Source: an uncultured Gammaproteobacteria bacterium (lineage in GTDB: Bacteria; Pseudomonadota; Gammaproteobacteria; Eutrophobiales; Eutrophobiaceae). Taken from it: 64,000 bases of DNA. The position numbers were made by a program, and so were the translations under genes. The notes beneath the pieces are model-generated. The model was given only the letters and a program-made list of their open reading frames with translations, was not told the DNA's origin and did not search any database. Below are positions 1 through 8,074 of this stretch, in pieces (position 1 is the first letter of the stretch; each line of letters opens with the position of its first letter). The stretch covers positions 964,069 through 1,028,068 of the forward strand of contig CALSRS010000001.1 in NCBI GenBank assembly GCA_943788815.1, written 5' to 3'.

Positions 1-2062
1 ACACCATTTTAATTTCTACGCCCTTGCCATTCGCTAAATTTTTGGCGGTCACAGAACCATTATGAAATTCTACAATCAAGCGAACTATATAAAGTCCAAG
101 GCCAAGATGTGGTTCGTTTTTAGCCTTTTTATCCCTAAATGAAATCATAGAATTAAACAGTTGCTCATCCATAAGATCGGTGAGAGTTTCACCATAATTG
201 ACAACACTGATTGACCAGTTAGTCTCGTTAGTTTCCAGCGTTATTTCAATAGGCGTTTCTTTAGTTTGAAAATCCATTGCATTTTTAATCACTTTATCCA
301 GCATCTGCACAATTAAATCGGCTGATATATTTCGGTATACATCGTTATCGGGTACATTTATTAGAAATTCAACATCACTGAACGCGCCTCGATACCCCTC
401 AACACACTTGTTAAGTATTTCTTTTACATTTTCATTGTGACGTTCTGTATTTTGCAGCGCCTGTTCAAGCCGGGTCGCCTCACTTAAACGAATCACAATT
501 GTATTCAGCCTATGAACCCCATCTCTTGCGCGTTCAAGGTAGGTCTCTTTATCAATTTCTGAGTTTACATGCGTTATTTGTTCTAAGGATGATTGCACCA
601 CGGTAATGGGTGTTCGCAGTTCGTGTGACAAGCGACCCGCCATGTTTTCCAGGTAATGGTTATATTCTTTCAGCCTGTCCAGCATGGCGGCATAGTTCCT
701 GGACAAATCTCCAATTTCATCTGTTGAATGACTCGTTCTGAATTTGCCAACGACACGGCCATGTTGGTCTATGGCAGATGCTGCATCTCTTTCAAGTTGT
801 CTGATGCGTATTGATAAGCGCGTTGCAAACAGTAGTAATAACGCCGTGACAAATACAAATACAAATAAAGATTTATTATAAAGCGAAGCCATTGCCTGGC
901 GTTGCTGGATCTGAATATGTGATGTCGTTTCTTCCACAACCACAACACCATTGATATCGTTATTTATCATCACCGGTGCTGCAGCTGAGACTATTATCGC
1001 CCTTTCATCAGGTGAGGTTCGCCATCGACTGCTAAGGATTCCATTCAAGGCATTACTAATTTCATCTCCTTGTAATCGAGAGGCTCCTGAAAGGTCATCA
1101 CTGAATCGCTGGTGAACGGGTGGTAACAACAGACTATAGAGTAAATTAACGGAGGCACCCGCCAATTCCCTGGAAAGATTCCCTGTACTCGCCAGGACCT
1201 GACCATAGCTATCGAGCACCCATATCCTTCTACCTTCAGTACGCGAGTAGGTTTCAATCATCGATTCAACCTCGGGAGAAGATTGTAGAATTCTTCCTGG
1301 GCTTAGGTGGGTTAGTTTCCCTGAAGTCCCAACGACTGATTTAGTCGTCCGAGAAAGTGGGTCATCAACATCGGTAACTACGATCCCCATAGCGTCACCA
1401 ATCACGGTTACCGGCAAGCGAATTTCAAGGTTATACCCTGTCTGTGTTTGCCGCCAGTATCCACTAACATTCGTCCTATAACTGTATTCACGGCTTTCAA
1501 CACCATATTCATCTTTAATACTGATAAGTTCTACGGGTGTAAATTCACCCGGCGCGCTAGGTGAAAAAAAGTAATGCTTAAGGTCGCCATCGGGTGTGGT
1601 GAAGGTCAAGTTAATGTGGTCATTATTTAATGCCCCGGGGTCATCCTGGAGCCGGTATACCAATTCAGGGTCCTCGACCTGTAACAAGGCATAGTAATAT
1701 TGTTGATAACGACTAATGATGAATTTATACGATAAGACGTCTTGAGTATCGCCTTCATTTTGCGAGTAGGTATTCGACCAACTCAAATACGACATCCAGT
1801 CATCAGTATATCCATCCATTTGTATCGCATGAGACAGCTTATGAACAAATATTGATGGGATTGCCGAGCGTGCGTTTGTGGAAAATAAATCGCCCTTATT
1901 ATGCAGGGGGCCTGATACTGCGATTGCCGTATCGATGAGAGAGGCTTCCAGTGAATCGCGGAGGTATTGCTCCATTTCACGAAGATACTGATAACCCACG
2001 TAAGGAATACTAAGAACAGCTATGGACAAAAATAATAATTTTGTCTTTATCGTTACCTTCAT
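1..2062 (-). CDS. pdsS: Sensor histidine kinase of the dedicated sortase system (PdsS-like), 3' end outside window
   Basis: Inner-membrane sensor kinase that should phosphorylate the adjacent regulator PdsR. Translating the minus strand from the ATG at 2062 gives an open frame of 687 codons up to the window edge. Visible in order: an N-terminal membrane segment (residues ~5-20), a large periplasmic sensor region, a second membrane segment (around LFVFVFVTALLLLF), a HAMP-like linker, the H-box LSHELRTPITVV with the phospho-accepting His, an N-box (KVIKNAMDF) and the G2 box LGLGLYIV. The motif LFNSMISFR before G2 is what I recall from the proteobacterial dedicated sortase kinase family (TIGR03785). 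The family call is strengthened by the neighbours PdsR and PdsO. The start has only a weak ribosome site; 61 bp separate it from pdsR, so the two are probably co-transcribed. Only the last few residues are missing. Confidence 0.82.
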   Translation of the reverse strand, partial: MKVTIKTKLLFLSIAVLSIPYVGYQYLREMEQYLRDSLEASLIDTAIAVSGPLHNKGDLFSTNARSAIPSIFVHKLSHAIQMDGYTDDWMSYLSWSNTYSQNEGDTQDVLSYKFIISRYQQYYYALLQVEDPELVYRLQDDPGALNNDHINLTFTTPDGDLKHYFFSPSAPGEFTPVELISIKDEYGVESREYSYRTNVSGYWRQTQTGYNLEIRLPVTVIGDAMGIVVTDVDDPLSRTTKSVVGTSGKLTHLSPGRILQSSPEVESMIETYSRTEGRRIWVLDSYGQVLASTGNLSRELAGASVNLLYSLLLPPVHQRFSDDLSGASRLQGDEISNALNGILSSRWRTSPDERAIIVSAAAPVMINNDINGVVVVEETTSHIQIQQRQAMASLYNKSLFVFVFVTALLLLFATRLSIRIRQLERDAASAIDQHGRVVGKFRTSHSTDEIGDLSRNYAAMLDRLKEYNHYLENMAGRLSHELRTPITVVQSSLEQITHVNSEIDKETYLERARDGVHRLNTIVIRLSEATRLEQALQNTERHNENVKEILNKCVEGYRGAFSDVEFLINVPDNDVYRNISADLIVQMLDKVIKNAMDFQTKETPIEITLETNETNWSISVVNYGETLTDLMDEQLFNSMISFRDKKAKNEPHLGLGLYIVRLIVEFHNGSVTAKNLANGKGVEIKMV

Positions 2063-2123
2063 ATTTGTCGCAAGCTACGAATCACAATTCATAAATTATA
2101 AAGAAAATATATAAACTGTACCG

Positions 2124-2813
2124 TTACTTTTTCCATCTGTACCCCATACCATACACCGTTTCTATGGAATCAAACTGATCGTCCAGGGCATCGAATTTTC
2201 GTCTTAATCTTTTTACATGAGAGGTGACTGTGCCATCATCAACAAAAATATTGGCATCCTGCATTAACTGATCCCGGCTTTTCACATGACCTGGTATCCG
2301 AACTAGTGAATTCAAAATCCAGAACTCCGTTACTGTAAGCGTCACTTTCTCTGCCTTCCATTCAACGCTGAGGCTGGTTGAATCAATTGACAAATCCCCA
2401 ACTATTCGCAAATCTGCTTCTACCAGTTCTCTTTCAAGCGCATCTATTCGTCGAAATAGTGCCGCCACTCTCGCAAGGATCTGATGAATTGAAACATCTT
2501 TGGTTAGATAATCATCCGCTCCGAGACGCAAGCCGGAGATAACATCGAAATCGGAATCTTTTGCGGTCAGAAAAATTATGGGTAAGGTACTGGACTTACT
2601 TCTTAACATTCTACAAATATCAAACCCACCTTCGACATCATCTCCCAGACTAATATCGATAATCGCCAACTCGGGCAAGTGTTGATGAAATGCCTGTATT
2701 GCATCTGCCTTACTCTCAAGTCCAATCACGCTGTACCCCTGATTGGTCAAGGCATCAGCGTAATTTTTTCTAATCGCAGATTCATCTTCTACCAGTGCTA
2801 TCTTCCTACCCAT
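2124..2813 (-). CDS. pdsR: OmpR-type response regulator of the dedicated sortase system (PdsR)
   Basis: Cytoplasmic transcription factor, partner of the downstream kinase. Residues ~4-120 form a receiver domain: acidic pair in LVEDES, phospho-acceptor Asp in AIIDISLGD, Thr in FLTAKDSD and Lys in DDYLTKDVS. Residues ~135-229 form a winged-helix output domain ending in ETVYGMGYRWK, the usual OmpR/PhoB C-terminal signature. 229 residues is normal. The insert GDDVEGGFDICRML fits the dedicated-sortase regulator family (TIGR03787). It is first in the minus-strand pair with the kinase and lies back to back with pdsO, so it probably controls that divergent promoter region. Confidence 0.87.
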   Translation of the reverse strand: MGRKIALVEDESAIRKNYADALTNQGYSVIGLESKADAIQAFHQHLPELAIIDISLGDDVEGGFDICRMLRSKSSTLPIIFLTAKDSDFDVISGLRLGADDYLTKDVSIHQILARVAALFRRIDALERELVEADLRIVGDLSIDSTSLSVEWKAEKVTLTVTEFWILNSLVRIPGHVKSRDQLMQDANIFVDDGTVTSHVKRLRRKFDALDDQFDSIETVYGMGYRWKK

Positions 2814-3006
2814 AATTCATCCTGTGTGACACGTTAACCAGTGACAGAAACTTTATACCATTCATGCAGATAAGTATTTGGAATCGTCATAATTTCCATA
2901 ATTTCGCCAGAATTCATCGTTAGAATTCCACTTCAAACCCGTGCATCTCCTTATTTGAGGTATTTAATAATCACTGTTAGTTACTACTATTTGAAGGAGA
3001 AATACT
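2814..3006. promoter_or_regulatory. Divergent promoter region between pdsR and pdsO
   Basis: This 193-bp gap is the only space for the promoters of the minus-strand pdsRS pair and plus-strand pdsO. It contains short internal repeats (GAATTC...GAATTC around 2911-2931 and paired ATAATTTC units near 2890-2905) that could be regulator binding sites. A strong ribosome site, GAAGGAGA, lies just ahead of the pdsO ATG. Individual -35 and -10 boxes cannot be assigned with confidence. Confidence 0.4.
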
Positions 3007-3726
3007 ATGAGTAAAATTATCTTTTCGGGAATTATGATCTTATGCCTATTCAATATTGTTGCCCATGCTGACCCCCAGGCTATACATAAAGGGACCATTA
3101 AACATAAAGCAGAGGCAGGTATTGGAATCGGCGCCATACTTGGCGGACTGATAGCTGGTCCTCCCGGCGCCATACTCGGCATGGCCGGAGGTGCCTGGCT
3201 AGGTGGCAACAATGAGAAAAAGGACGAAGAAATTTCACAATTAAATTCTAATTTAATTAACAAACAAACCAAATTAACCATCGCAGAAAACCGGGTTACT
3301 GAAATGCAAGAGCAGTTTGGTAATGAAATTCAACGTGTTGCTGCACGTAACCGGATAACTTCTTTAAAAGAATTAAGCGAAGGCGTCTCGCTTGCAATCT
3401 ATTTTAGAACCGAAAGCGTAGATTTAGATGATGAAGCGGCACCTCGGGTTCGCAAATTGGCAGAATTTGTAAAACAGTTTCCTGAGATTAAATTACTCGT
3501 TGAAGGCTATGCTGACAGACGTGGGACATCGATATTTAACCGTCAGCTTGGAACAAAACGTTCGCAGGCTGTTCGTGCGGCACTACTGGCAGCCGGTTTG
3601 GAGAGTAATCGTATTCTTATCCATTCTTATGGTGAATCAGAGGCGCGTGCTGTTGAAACCGATATTGACGGTATATCGTTTGACCGCAGGGTCAACATTA
3701 CCCTTACTTTGGATACCCAAATATGA
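3007..3726 (+). CDS. pdsO: Sortase-associated OmpA-like protein (PdsO)
   Basis: Exported cell-envelope protein, 239 residues. Residues 1-21 are a signal peptide ending near VAHA. Residues ~38-70 are a glycine-zipper segment (GIGIGAILGGLIAG) that could insert in a membrane. Residues ~75-110 are a likely coiled coil. Residues ~128-238 are an OmpA-like peptidoglycan-binding domain with VEGYADRRGTSIFNRQLGTK and the closing FDRRVNITL. This layout is that of PdsO (TIGR03789), which accompanies a class C-like sortase and its single target in marine proteobacteria. Ribosome site GAAGGAGA. The sortase and target genes are not to the right of this gene; they may lie left of the window or be absent. Confidence 0.83.
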   Translation: MSKIIFSGIMILCLFNIVAHADPQAIHKGTIKHKAEAGIGIGAILGGLIAGPPGAILGMAGGAWLGGNNEKKDEEISQLNSNLINKQTKLTIAENRVTEMQEQFGNEIQRVAARNRITSLKELSEGVSLAIYFRTESVDLDDEAAPRVRKLAEFVKQFPEIKLLVEGYADRRGTSIFNRQLGTKRSQAVRAALLAAGLESNRILIHSYGESEARAVETDIDGISFDRRVNITLTLDTQI

Positions 3727-3878
3727 ATATGATCGATCGGACATTTGCCACCAATCACATATGTTCAGGTACTTTTACATCAATAATTGTGAATTGCATA
3801 ATCGCCGGAACTTGTGCAGGAATATTATTCACCGTTGTGATATCTGCTTTCGTTATCTTTCTGACTACGATTGCTTAG
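3723..3878 (+). CDS. Small single-pass membrane protein overlapping pdsO
   Basis: A 51-codon frame starts at an ATG whose last bases overlap the pdsO stop (ATGA, 3723-3726), the usual arrangement for translational coupling. The product has a short polar N-terminus (~18 residues) and then one long hydrophobic stretch of roughly 30 residues reaching the C-terminus, consistent with one membrane helix. It contains two Cys residues in the hydrophobic part. I recognise no family. It may be a real accessory of the Pds system or a chance frame; the overlap and hydrophobicity are the only support. Confidence 0.4.
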   Translation: MNMIDRTFATNHICSGTFTSIIVNCIIAGTCAGILFTVVISAFVIFLTTIA

Positions 3879-4063
3879 TCAACTTTAAATCGTTGTAATG
3901 TCGATTCTATCCCAAAGGGTCATATTAGTAGCTTCGACCCTCCAAGTATCTCGCGGTCCAGATCACCCCGCCAATCTGGGCCGTTGAGACTTGGTTTTTT
4001 AATATTAGTCGTGTACTTAAAAAACCCTGTTTCATACTAGCAAAGATGAATTAGATTTAAAAT

Positions 4064-4575
4064 TTATCTCAAACTTTTCCATGCCTTAATCGCCTGGTCA
4101 GAAATGTTTCCATTATAGTATCCTTGAATTGGAACACGAAATTCATGTTCTTCATGAAATTTCCTCAAAACAAAATACAGTAAGGAGTTTTTGCCAATCT
4201 CTCCAGCATTTGCCATTGCTAATATAGTATCCCTATCAGAGATCCTCAAAATTTTAAATGGATTTAACTCAGCATATATTACTAATTCAACATAGTAATT
4301 ATTTGCTGCGGCCAAATCCCAAAAAAAAGTTGGCTGAAAGTTAAAAAAGCCATGATCCACCCATCCACTAAATGGTACACCATGAATCATGTGCCCGTCA
4401 GGCTTAGTATAGATATGGATCGTTTGAAATAACTGAGCAACGTTAAATATGTGCTCCGCTGTTCCAAAATTCAGCACTAAGTCGAAGGACTTATTCAATG
4501 TTACAGGTGAATTCAAGTCCAATTTCAAAGCAGTATTGGTTCCACTTAGATCAATTGAAGTTAATGATTTCTGAT
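4064..4575 (-). pseudogene. SAM-dependent methyltransferase remnant, 5' truncated
   Basis: The minus-strand frame encodes the C-terminal part of a class I methyltransferase: SFDLVLNFGTAEHIFNVAQ, then IYTKPDGHMIHGVPFSGW and HGFFNFQPTFFWDLAAANNY, a pattern known in sugar- or lipid-linked methyltransferases of about 250 residues. In-frame sequence upstream of the first possible start (TTG at 4528) still looks like the family (SIDLSGTNTALKLDLN), so the gene is cut near 4575, where it meets the oppositely oriented MscS remnant. The glycine-rich SAM-binding motif I is missing, so the product should be inactive. Confidence 0.6.
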
Positions 4576-4579
4576 CTAG

Positions 4580-4876
4580 AGTCGAGTCGATCTGGTGTTT
4601 GGGATTGGATATAACGACGACATTGCCAAGGCTAAATCCATACTGAAGCGTCTGGTAGATGAAGACGAGAGGATATTGAAAGACCCGGAAACTGTCATCG
4701 CGGTTTCAGAACTGGCCGATAACAGTGTCAATATTGTTGTTAGACCCTGGACCAAGTCTGGAGATTACTGGGGAGTGTATTGGGACCTGACAGAAAATGT
4801 GAAGTTAACGTTTGATAAGGAAGGCATATCTATTCCCTATCCACAACGTGATGTGCACCTGCACCAGGTGGCATAA
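4580..4876 (+). pseudogene. C-terminal remnant of an MscS-type mechanosensitive channel
   Basis: The frame begins after a stop at 4577-4579 with SRVDLVFGIGYNDDIAKAK, which matches the cytoplasmic beta-domain of small-conductance MscS channels (usual text RRVDLVFGIGY). It continues through the alpha/beta domain (VVRPWTKSGDYW) to a natural C-terminus. About 98 codons of a ~280-residue family remain and all transmembrane helices are absent. The GTG at 4595 has no convincing ribosome site. It is a remnant rather than a working gene. Confidence 0.7.
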
Positions 4877-4896
4877 ATTCTGAAAATTACGAGGTA

Positions 4897-5547
4897 TTAA
4901 AAAATCAGGGATTTAACGGCGCTGTTAAAAGAATCAACGACGGGAAAAAAGAATTTTCCCAGTACACCCGAAAATAGCAGCAGTAATACGATAATTAAGC
5001 CGTAGGGTTCCAGACGATTGAATTGATACGCAGCACGCGGTGGCAGCAGTGCACTAAGCACTCTGCTACCGTCTAGCGGTGGTATGGGTATCAGATTTAA
5101 CACCATCAATACAATATTGATTCCGATGCCGACCATTGCCATGGCAAATACTGGGACAGAGTAATGATAATTACCCAGACCAGAGACAACGATTATTTTT
5201 GCCACAATAGCCCAGAAGATCATCATCACCAGATTTGCGACAGGTCCAGCAATGGCAACCCATGCCATGTCCTGTTTTGGTCTTTTTAAATTACGCCAGT
5301 CCACCGGTACCGGTTTTGCCCATCCTAAAATAAAAGGTGAAGCCAGTAACATGATGATAGGCACAAGCACCGTACCGATCGGATCAATGTGCTTGATGGG
5401 ATTCAGTGTCAACCTTCCCATCATTTTTGCGGTCTGGTCTCCAAGTTTGCTGGCAATCCAGCCATGGGCTACTTCGTGCACTGTTATGGCAAACAGTACG
5501 GGTATCGCGTAAATGAATATTTTCTGTATGAGATTAAAATCGCCCAT
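4897..5547 (-). CDS. Site-2 protease family (M50) membrane zinc metalloprotease
   Basis: Polytopic inner-membrane protein, 216 residues, of the short M50 group (rhomboid-like size, no PDZ domain). The zinc motif HEVAH is at residues ~24-28 in the first helix; the third ligand lies in NLIPIPPLDGSRVL (Asp) near residue 155. Five to six hydrophobic segments are visible. Members cleave membrane proteins within the bilayer; the substrate here is unknown. It is last in a minus-strand run: 22 bp after the ttcA stop, so probably transcribed with it. The ATG at 5547 is preceded by GGAAACGATGTAA, a weak ribosome site. Confidence 0.85.
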   Translation of the reverse strand: MGDFNLIQKIFIYAIPVLFAITVHEVAHGWIASKLGDQTAKMMGRLTLNPIKHIDPIGTVLVPIIMLLASPFILGWAKPVPVDWRNLKRPKQDMAWVAIAGPVANLVMMIFWAIVAKIIVVSGLGNYHYSVPVFAMAMVGIGINIVLMVLNLIPIPPLDGSRVLSALLPPRAAYQFNRLEPYGLIIVLLLLFSGVLGKFFFPVVDSFNSAVKSLIF

Positions 5548-5569
5548 TTACATCGTTTCCTTTGGGCTG

Positions 5570-6415
5570 TCAGGCCCAGGACTTAGTCGATTGATCAGGT
5601 GTTTCTGTTTGCCCCAAATTGTTAAAATCATAGGCGGTGGTGTCAGCAAGATGTGAAGGTACAACATTCTGAATCGCCGAAAATATGGTTTCGATTCGCC
5701 CAGGGTATTTTGCATTCCAGTCGTTTAACAGATGTTTCATCGCCTGGCGTTGTAAGTGATCCTGTGAGCCACACAGGTTGCAAGGAATGATAGGAAATTC
5801 CTTGACCTGGGCATATTGCTTAATGTCCGATTCCTTACAGTAGGACATTGGCCTGATGACGATATTATCACCATCATCACTGAGTAATTTTGGTGGCATG
5901 GCCTTGAGTTTGCCACCATAAAACATATTTAAGAACAGGGTCTCGATAATATCGTCACGGTGGTGACCCAGGGCAATCTTGGTGTAGCCTTCTTCCCTGG
6001 CAAACCTGTACAAGATTCCCCTACGTAAGCGGGAACAAAGCCCACACATGGTTTTGCCTTCAGGCACGACCCGTTTCACTACACTGTAGGTGTCTCTTTC
6101 TAAAACATGGTAAGGAACACCTAGCCCATCAAGATATTCAGGCAAAACATGTTCAGGGAAATCTGGCTGTTTTTGATCCAGGTTAACGGCAATTAGTTCA
6201 AAATTTACAGGCGCGCTACGCTTAAGACTTAACAGGATATCCAGCATGGTATACGAATCCGCACCACCAGACAGGCACACCATTACGCGGTCGCCTTCCT
6301 CTATCATTGTAAAATCCTGGATAGCAGACCCGACATTCCTGCGCAGTCGTTTATTCAGCTTGTTAAAATCGTAGGTTTCTTTCTTTGAAACTACTTGTTT
6401 TGAAACTACTTGCAC
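5570..6415 (-). CDS. ttcA: tRNA 2-thiocytidine biosynthesis protein TtcA
   Basis: Cytoplasmic enzyme that thiolates cytidine 32 of some tRNAs, using ATP and an iron-sulfur cluster. The frame matches the Escherichia coli protein along its length: [32 protein letters not shown] and [11 protein letters not shown] (three cluster cysteines), and [20 protein letters not shown] choose GTG at 6415 because AGGTGA sits seven bases before it and the N-terminus then matches the family ([19 protein letters not shown]); the frame stays open to 6568. Odd: the PP-loop reads SGGADS instead of the family's usual SGGKDS, a Lys to Ala change confirmed at codon level (GCG). Confidence 0.92.
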   Translation of the reverse strand: MQVVSKQVVSKKETYDFNKLNKRLRRNVGSAIQDFTMIEEGDRVMVCLSGGADSYTMLDILLSLKRSAPVNFELIAVNLDQKQPDFPEHVLPEYLDGLGVPYHVLERDTYSVVKRVVPEGKTMCGLCSRLRRGILYRFAREEGYTKIALGHHRDDIIETLFLNMFYGGKLKAMPPKLLSDDGDNIVIRPMSYCKESDIKQYAQVKEFPIIPCNLCGSQDHLQRQAMKHLLNDWNAKYPGRIETIFSAIQNVVPSHLADTTAYDFNNLGQTETPDQSTKSWA

Positions 6416-6549
6416 TATTGTGTCACCTATTTGATCACTTATTTTTCCCTGCGGATTGTAGCAGGTCTGTGAAAAGCTTCCTAATACGCCTGTGAATTGA
6501 TAGAAATAATATGCACAAGATTCACATGATTTCGCTGTGGCAAAATCAA

Positions 6550-6581
6550 ATCCTGTTAATCTTGTCAATCCTGTCTATTAA
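6550..6581 (-). repeat. Dispersed CAGGATT-ACAAGATT-ACAGGATT repeat, copy 1
   Basis: On the minus strand this reads as GACAGGATTGACAAGATTAA followed by CAGGATT. Near-identical copies are at 31764-31800, 31876-31910 (inverted) and 37519-37550. All are intergenic. This copy lies upstream of ttcA, between it and the DUF924 gene. Confidence 0.7.
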
Positions 6582-6605
6582 ACTGTTTAAACCAAGTCAC
6601 AAAAT

Positions 6606-7205
6606 TTAAAACGATGATCCGGGTTGTCCAAGAAATTCAATTTCCTCGGGCGTGGAGTCTCTGCCTAATATGGCATTTCGATGTGGATACCGGCCGAACC
6701 TTTCGATGATGTCCTTGTGTGCAATGGCATATTTCACGTTTCCCTGTAATCGATTAATTTCTTCACCCTGGGCCTTGCCTACAATTTTTTCAAATTGAGA
6801 GATAGATAATATATGATCTTCCATCGCTTCCGAGTGCATCAATGGCATATTGAAAAAAACCTGTTCGATTAAGCGTAACTGTGTGTCAGTTCCTTTATTA
6901 ATTCCGTCATGGACCAGTAACCTGGCCTTGGAATCAAATGCAAACGCGCCTGGCTTGTCTCTGTAAATATTTCTGGAAAACTGATCGGCGAGGATCACCA
7001 TGGCGAGGACACCTTGTGGCTCTTTGAACCAGTCATCAAGCTCGCCGTTGGCAAAACGGATCAAGCTCGGTTCAAATTTTTCTCTTATCTCTTGATCAAA
7101 TTCTTTATCTTTTTTCCACCAAAGACTGGATTTTTCATTCATTACCTCCAGGTTTGATACGCCATGTCCAAACCAAAAAGAGAGGATATCGCTGTAGTGT
7201 TCCAT
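6606..7205 (-). CDS. DUF924 family protein
   Basis: Soluble helical protein of 199 residues, the usual length. Family text is clear: SDILSFWFG at the N-terminus, LWWKKDKEFDQEIREKF, ILADQFSRNIYRD, FNMPLMHSEAMEDH and FGRYPHRNAILGRDSTPEE. The biochemical role of the family is not established; its fold is of a TPR-like type. It starts at ATG 7205, eight bases after the stop of the small membrane protein upstream, and is probably in one transcript with it. Nothing is unusual in the sequence. Confidence 0.88.
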   Translation of the reverse strand: MEHYSDILSFWFGHGVSNLEVMNEKSSLWWKKDKEFDQEIREKFEPSLIRFANGELDDWFKEPQGVLAMVILADQFSRNIYRDKPGAFAFDSKARLLVHDGINKGTDTQLRLIEQVFFNMPLMHSEAMEDHILSISQFEKIVGKAQGEEINRLQGNVKYAIAHKDIIERFGRYPHRNAILGRDSTPEEIEFLGQPGSSF

Positions 7206-7213
7206 ATGTGTTC

Positions 7214-7402
7214 TTATGCTCTCGCCATGAATATTAGTAATATCACGAAGACAATAACCATGAATATAGGGATCAAGGCCCCTTTCCAGTCTGGATTCTC
7301 AGCTGCTTTGCTTCGTTCCATTGCCGCTTTTGCACCTGGCCAAAAAAGAAATAGAAGGATAAAAGCGCCAACTCCCAGTAATACCTGTTCCCACATTGCC
7401 AT
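7214..7402 (-). CDS. Small two-helix membrane protein
   Basis: 62-residue protein with two hydrophobic segments (residues ~6-26 and ~44-61) joined by a charged loop (MERSKAAENPDWKG). The ribosome site AAAGGA lies ahead of the ATG. Similar short proteins are common next to housekeeping genes in gammaproteobacteria, but no function is known to me. It is downstream of the cold-shock gene terminator and directly precedes the DUF924 gene. Confidence 0.7.
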   Translation of the reverse strand: MAMWEQVLLGVGAFILLFLFWPGAKAAMERSKAAENPDWKGALIPIFMVIVFVILLIFMARA

Positions 7403-7423
7403 AAGCTTAATCCTTTTTATAAT

Positions 7424-7446
7424 AAAAAAACCCCGCTACTGCGGGG
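7424..7446 (-). terminator. Rho-independent terminator of the cold-shock gene
   Basis: CCCCGC-TACT-GCGGGG (7431-7446) forms a six-pair GC stem. On the minus strand it is followed by seven T residues (the A-run 7424-7430). It lies 28 bp after the cold-shock stop codon. Confidence 0.88.
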
Positions 7447-7473
7447 TCGGTAAATATCTTGATATATTGCAGC

Positions 7474-7686
7474 TCACCCGTCCGACTGTATCATGACTTC
7501 AATTGCATGAAATCCCTTCGGTCCCTGCTCTGCTTCGTATGTCACCTTTTGACCTTCATTTAAGGTTTTATACCCTTCGCTTTTAATTGATGAATAATGT
7601 ACAAATATGTCATCACCACCGTCCTGTGGTTCAATGAAACCAAACCCTTTGGCGTTATTAAACCATTTAACTACACCACTACTCAT
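7474..7686 (-). CDS. Cold-shock protein (CspA family)
   Basis: Single OB-fold nucleic-acid-binding protein of 70 residues, acting as an RNA chaperone or transcription antiterminator. RNP1 is KGFGFI and RNP2 is DIFVHYSSI, both intact, with the family start [11 protein letters not shown] and ending GFHAIEV. Two ATG codons lie two codons apart (7692 and 7686); the second fits the G-rich ribosome site (GGGGGGG) and the family's usual length. It has its own terminator. The specific Csp type cannot be decided. Confidence 0.93.
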   Translation of the reverse strand: MSSGVVKWFNNAKGFGFIEPQDGGDDIFVHYSSIKSEGYKTLNEGQKVTYEAEQGPKGFHAIEVMIQSDG

Positions 7687-7692
7687 ATACAT

Positions 7693-8074
7693 CCCCCCCT
7701 ATAATTAGGACTTTGTTTTTAAATGCAGTTGGAAAAGATACTCGGCAGGAACAAAAAAGTGTTTACCCCTAAACCACCACTACATCAAATTACTGCATGT
7801 TTCATGGATTAGGATAGACCAAAAAATCTGATTTATGCAAATCAAACAGGATTTTTTTGAAAAATAATGCTCCTTATGACTCAATTTAGTCATTTTATAC
7901 ATTATAAATAGCCGATTTGGGAACGATGCTTAGCTACACAATACATTGGCATACTTTAAGGGCAGCTAGTGTTTATTAATACCGACGGTTAGGTATTGAT
8001 GAGATAGCAATTGACACCCTGTATTCATCATTCTACCCTCAATCCATATTTTTTATTTTGTGCCAGAGTTAAAA
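7693..8074. promoter_or_regulatory. Intergenic region with cold-shock gene leader and TAXI gene promoter
   Basis: 382 bp without a gene between divergent transcripts. The cold-shock half is AT-rich and probably holds that gene's long untranslated leader, as is usual in the family. I could not place promoter boxes with confidence. A G-rich ribosome site for the cold-shock gene is at ~7693-7700 on the minus strand. Confidence 0.4.

Noticed and set aside
3958-3979. CCAGAT...ATCTGG inverted repeat after the small ORF next to pdsO, followed by TTTTTT at ~4000
   Set aside because: Six pairs with a 10-base loop and a T-run ~20 bases away do not make a credible terminator.
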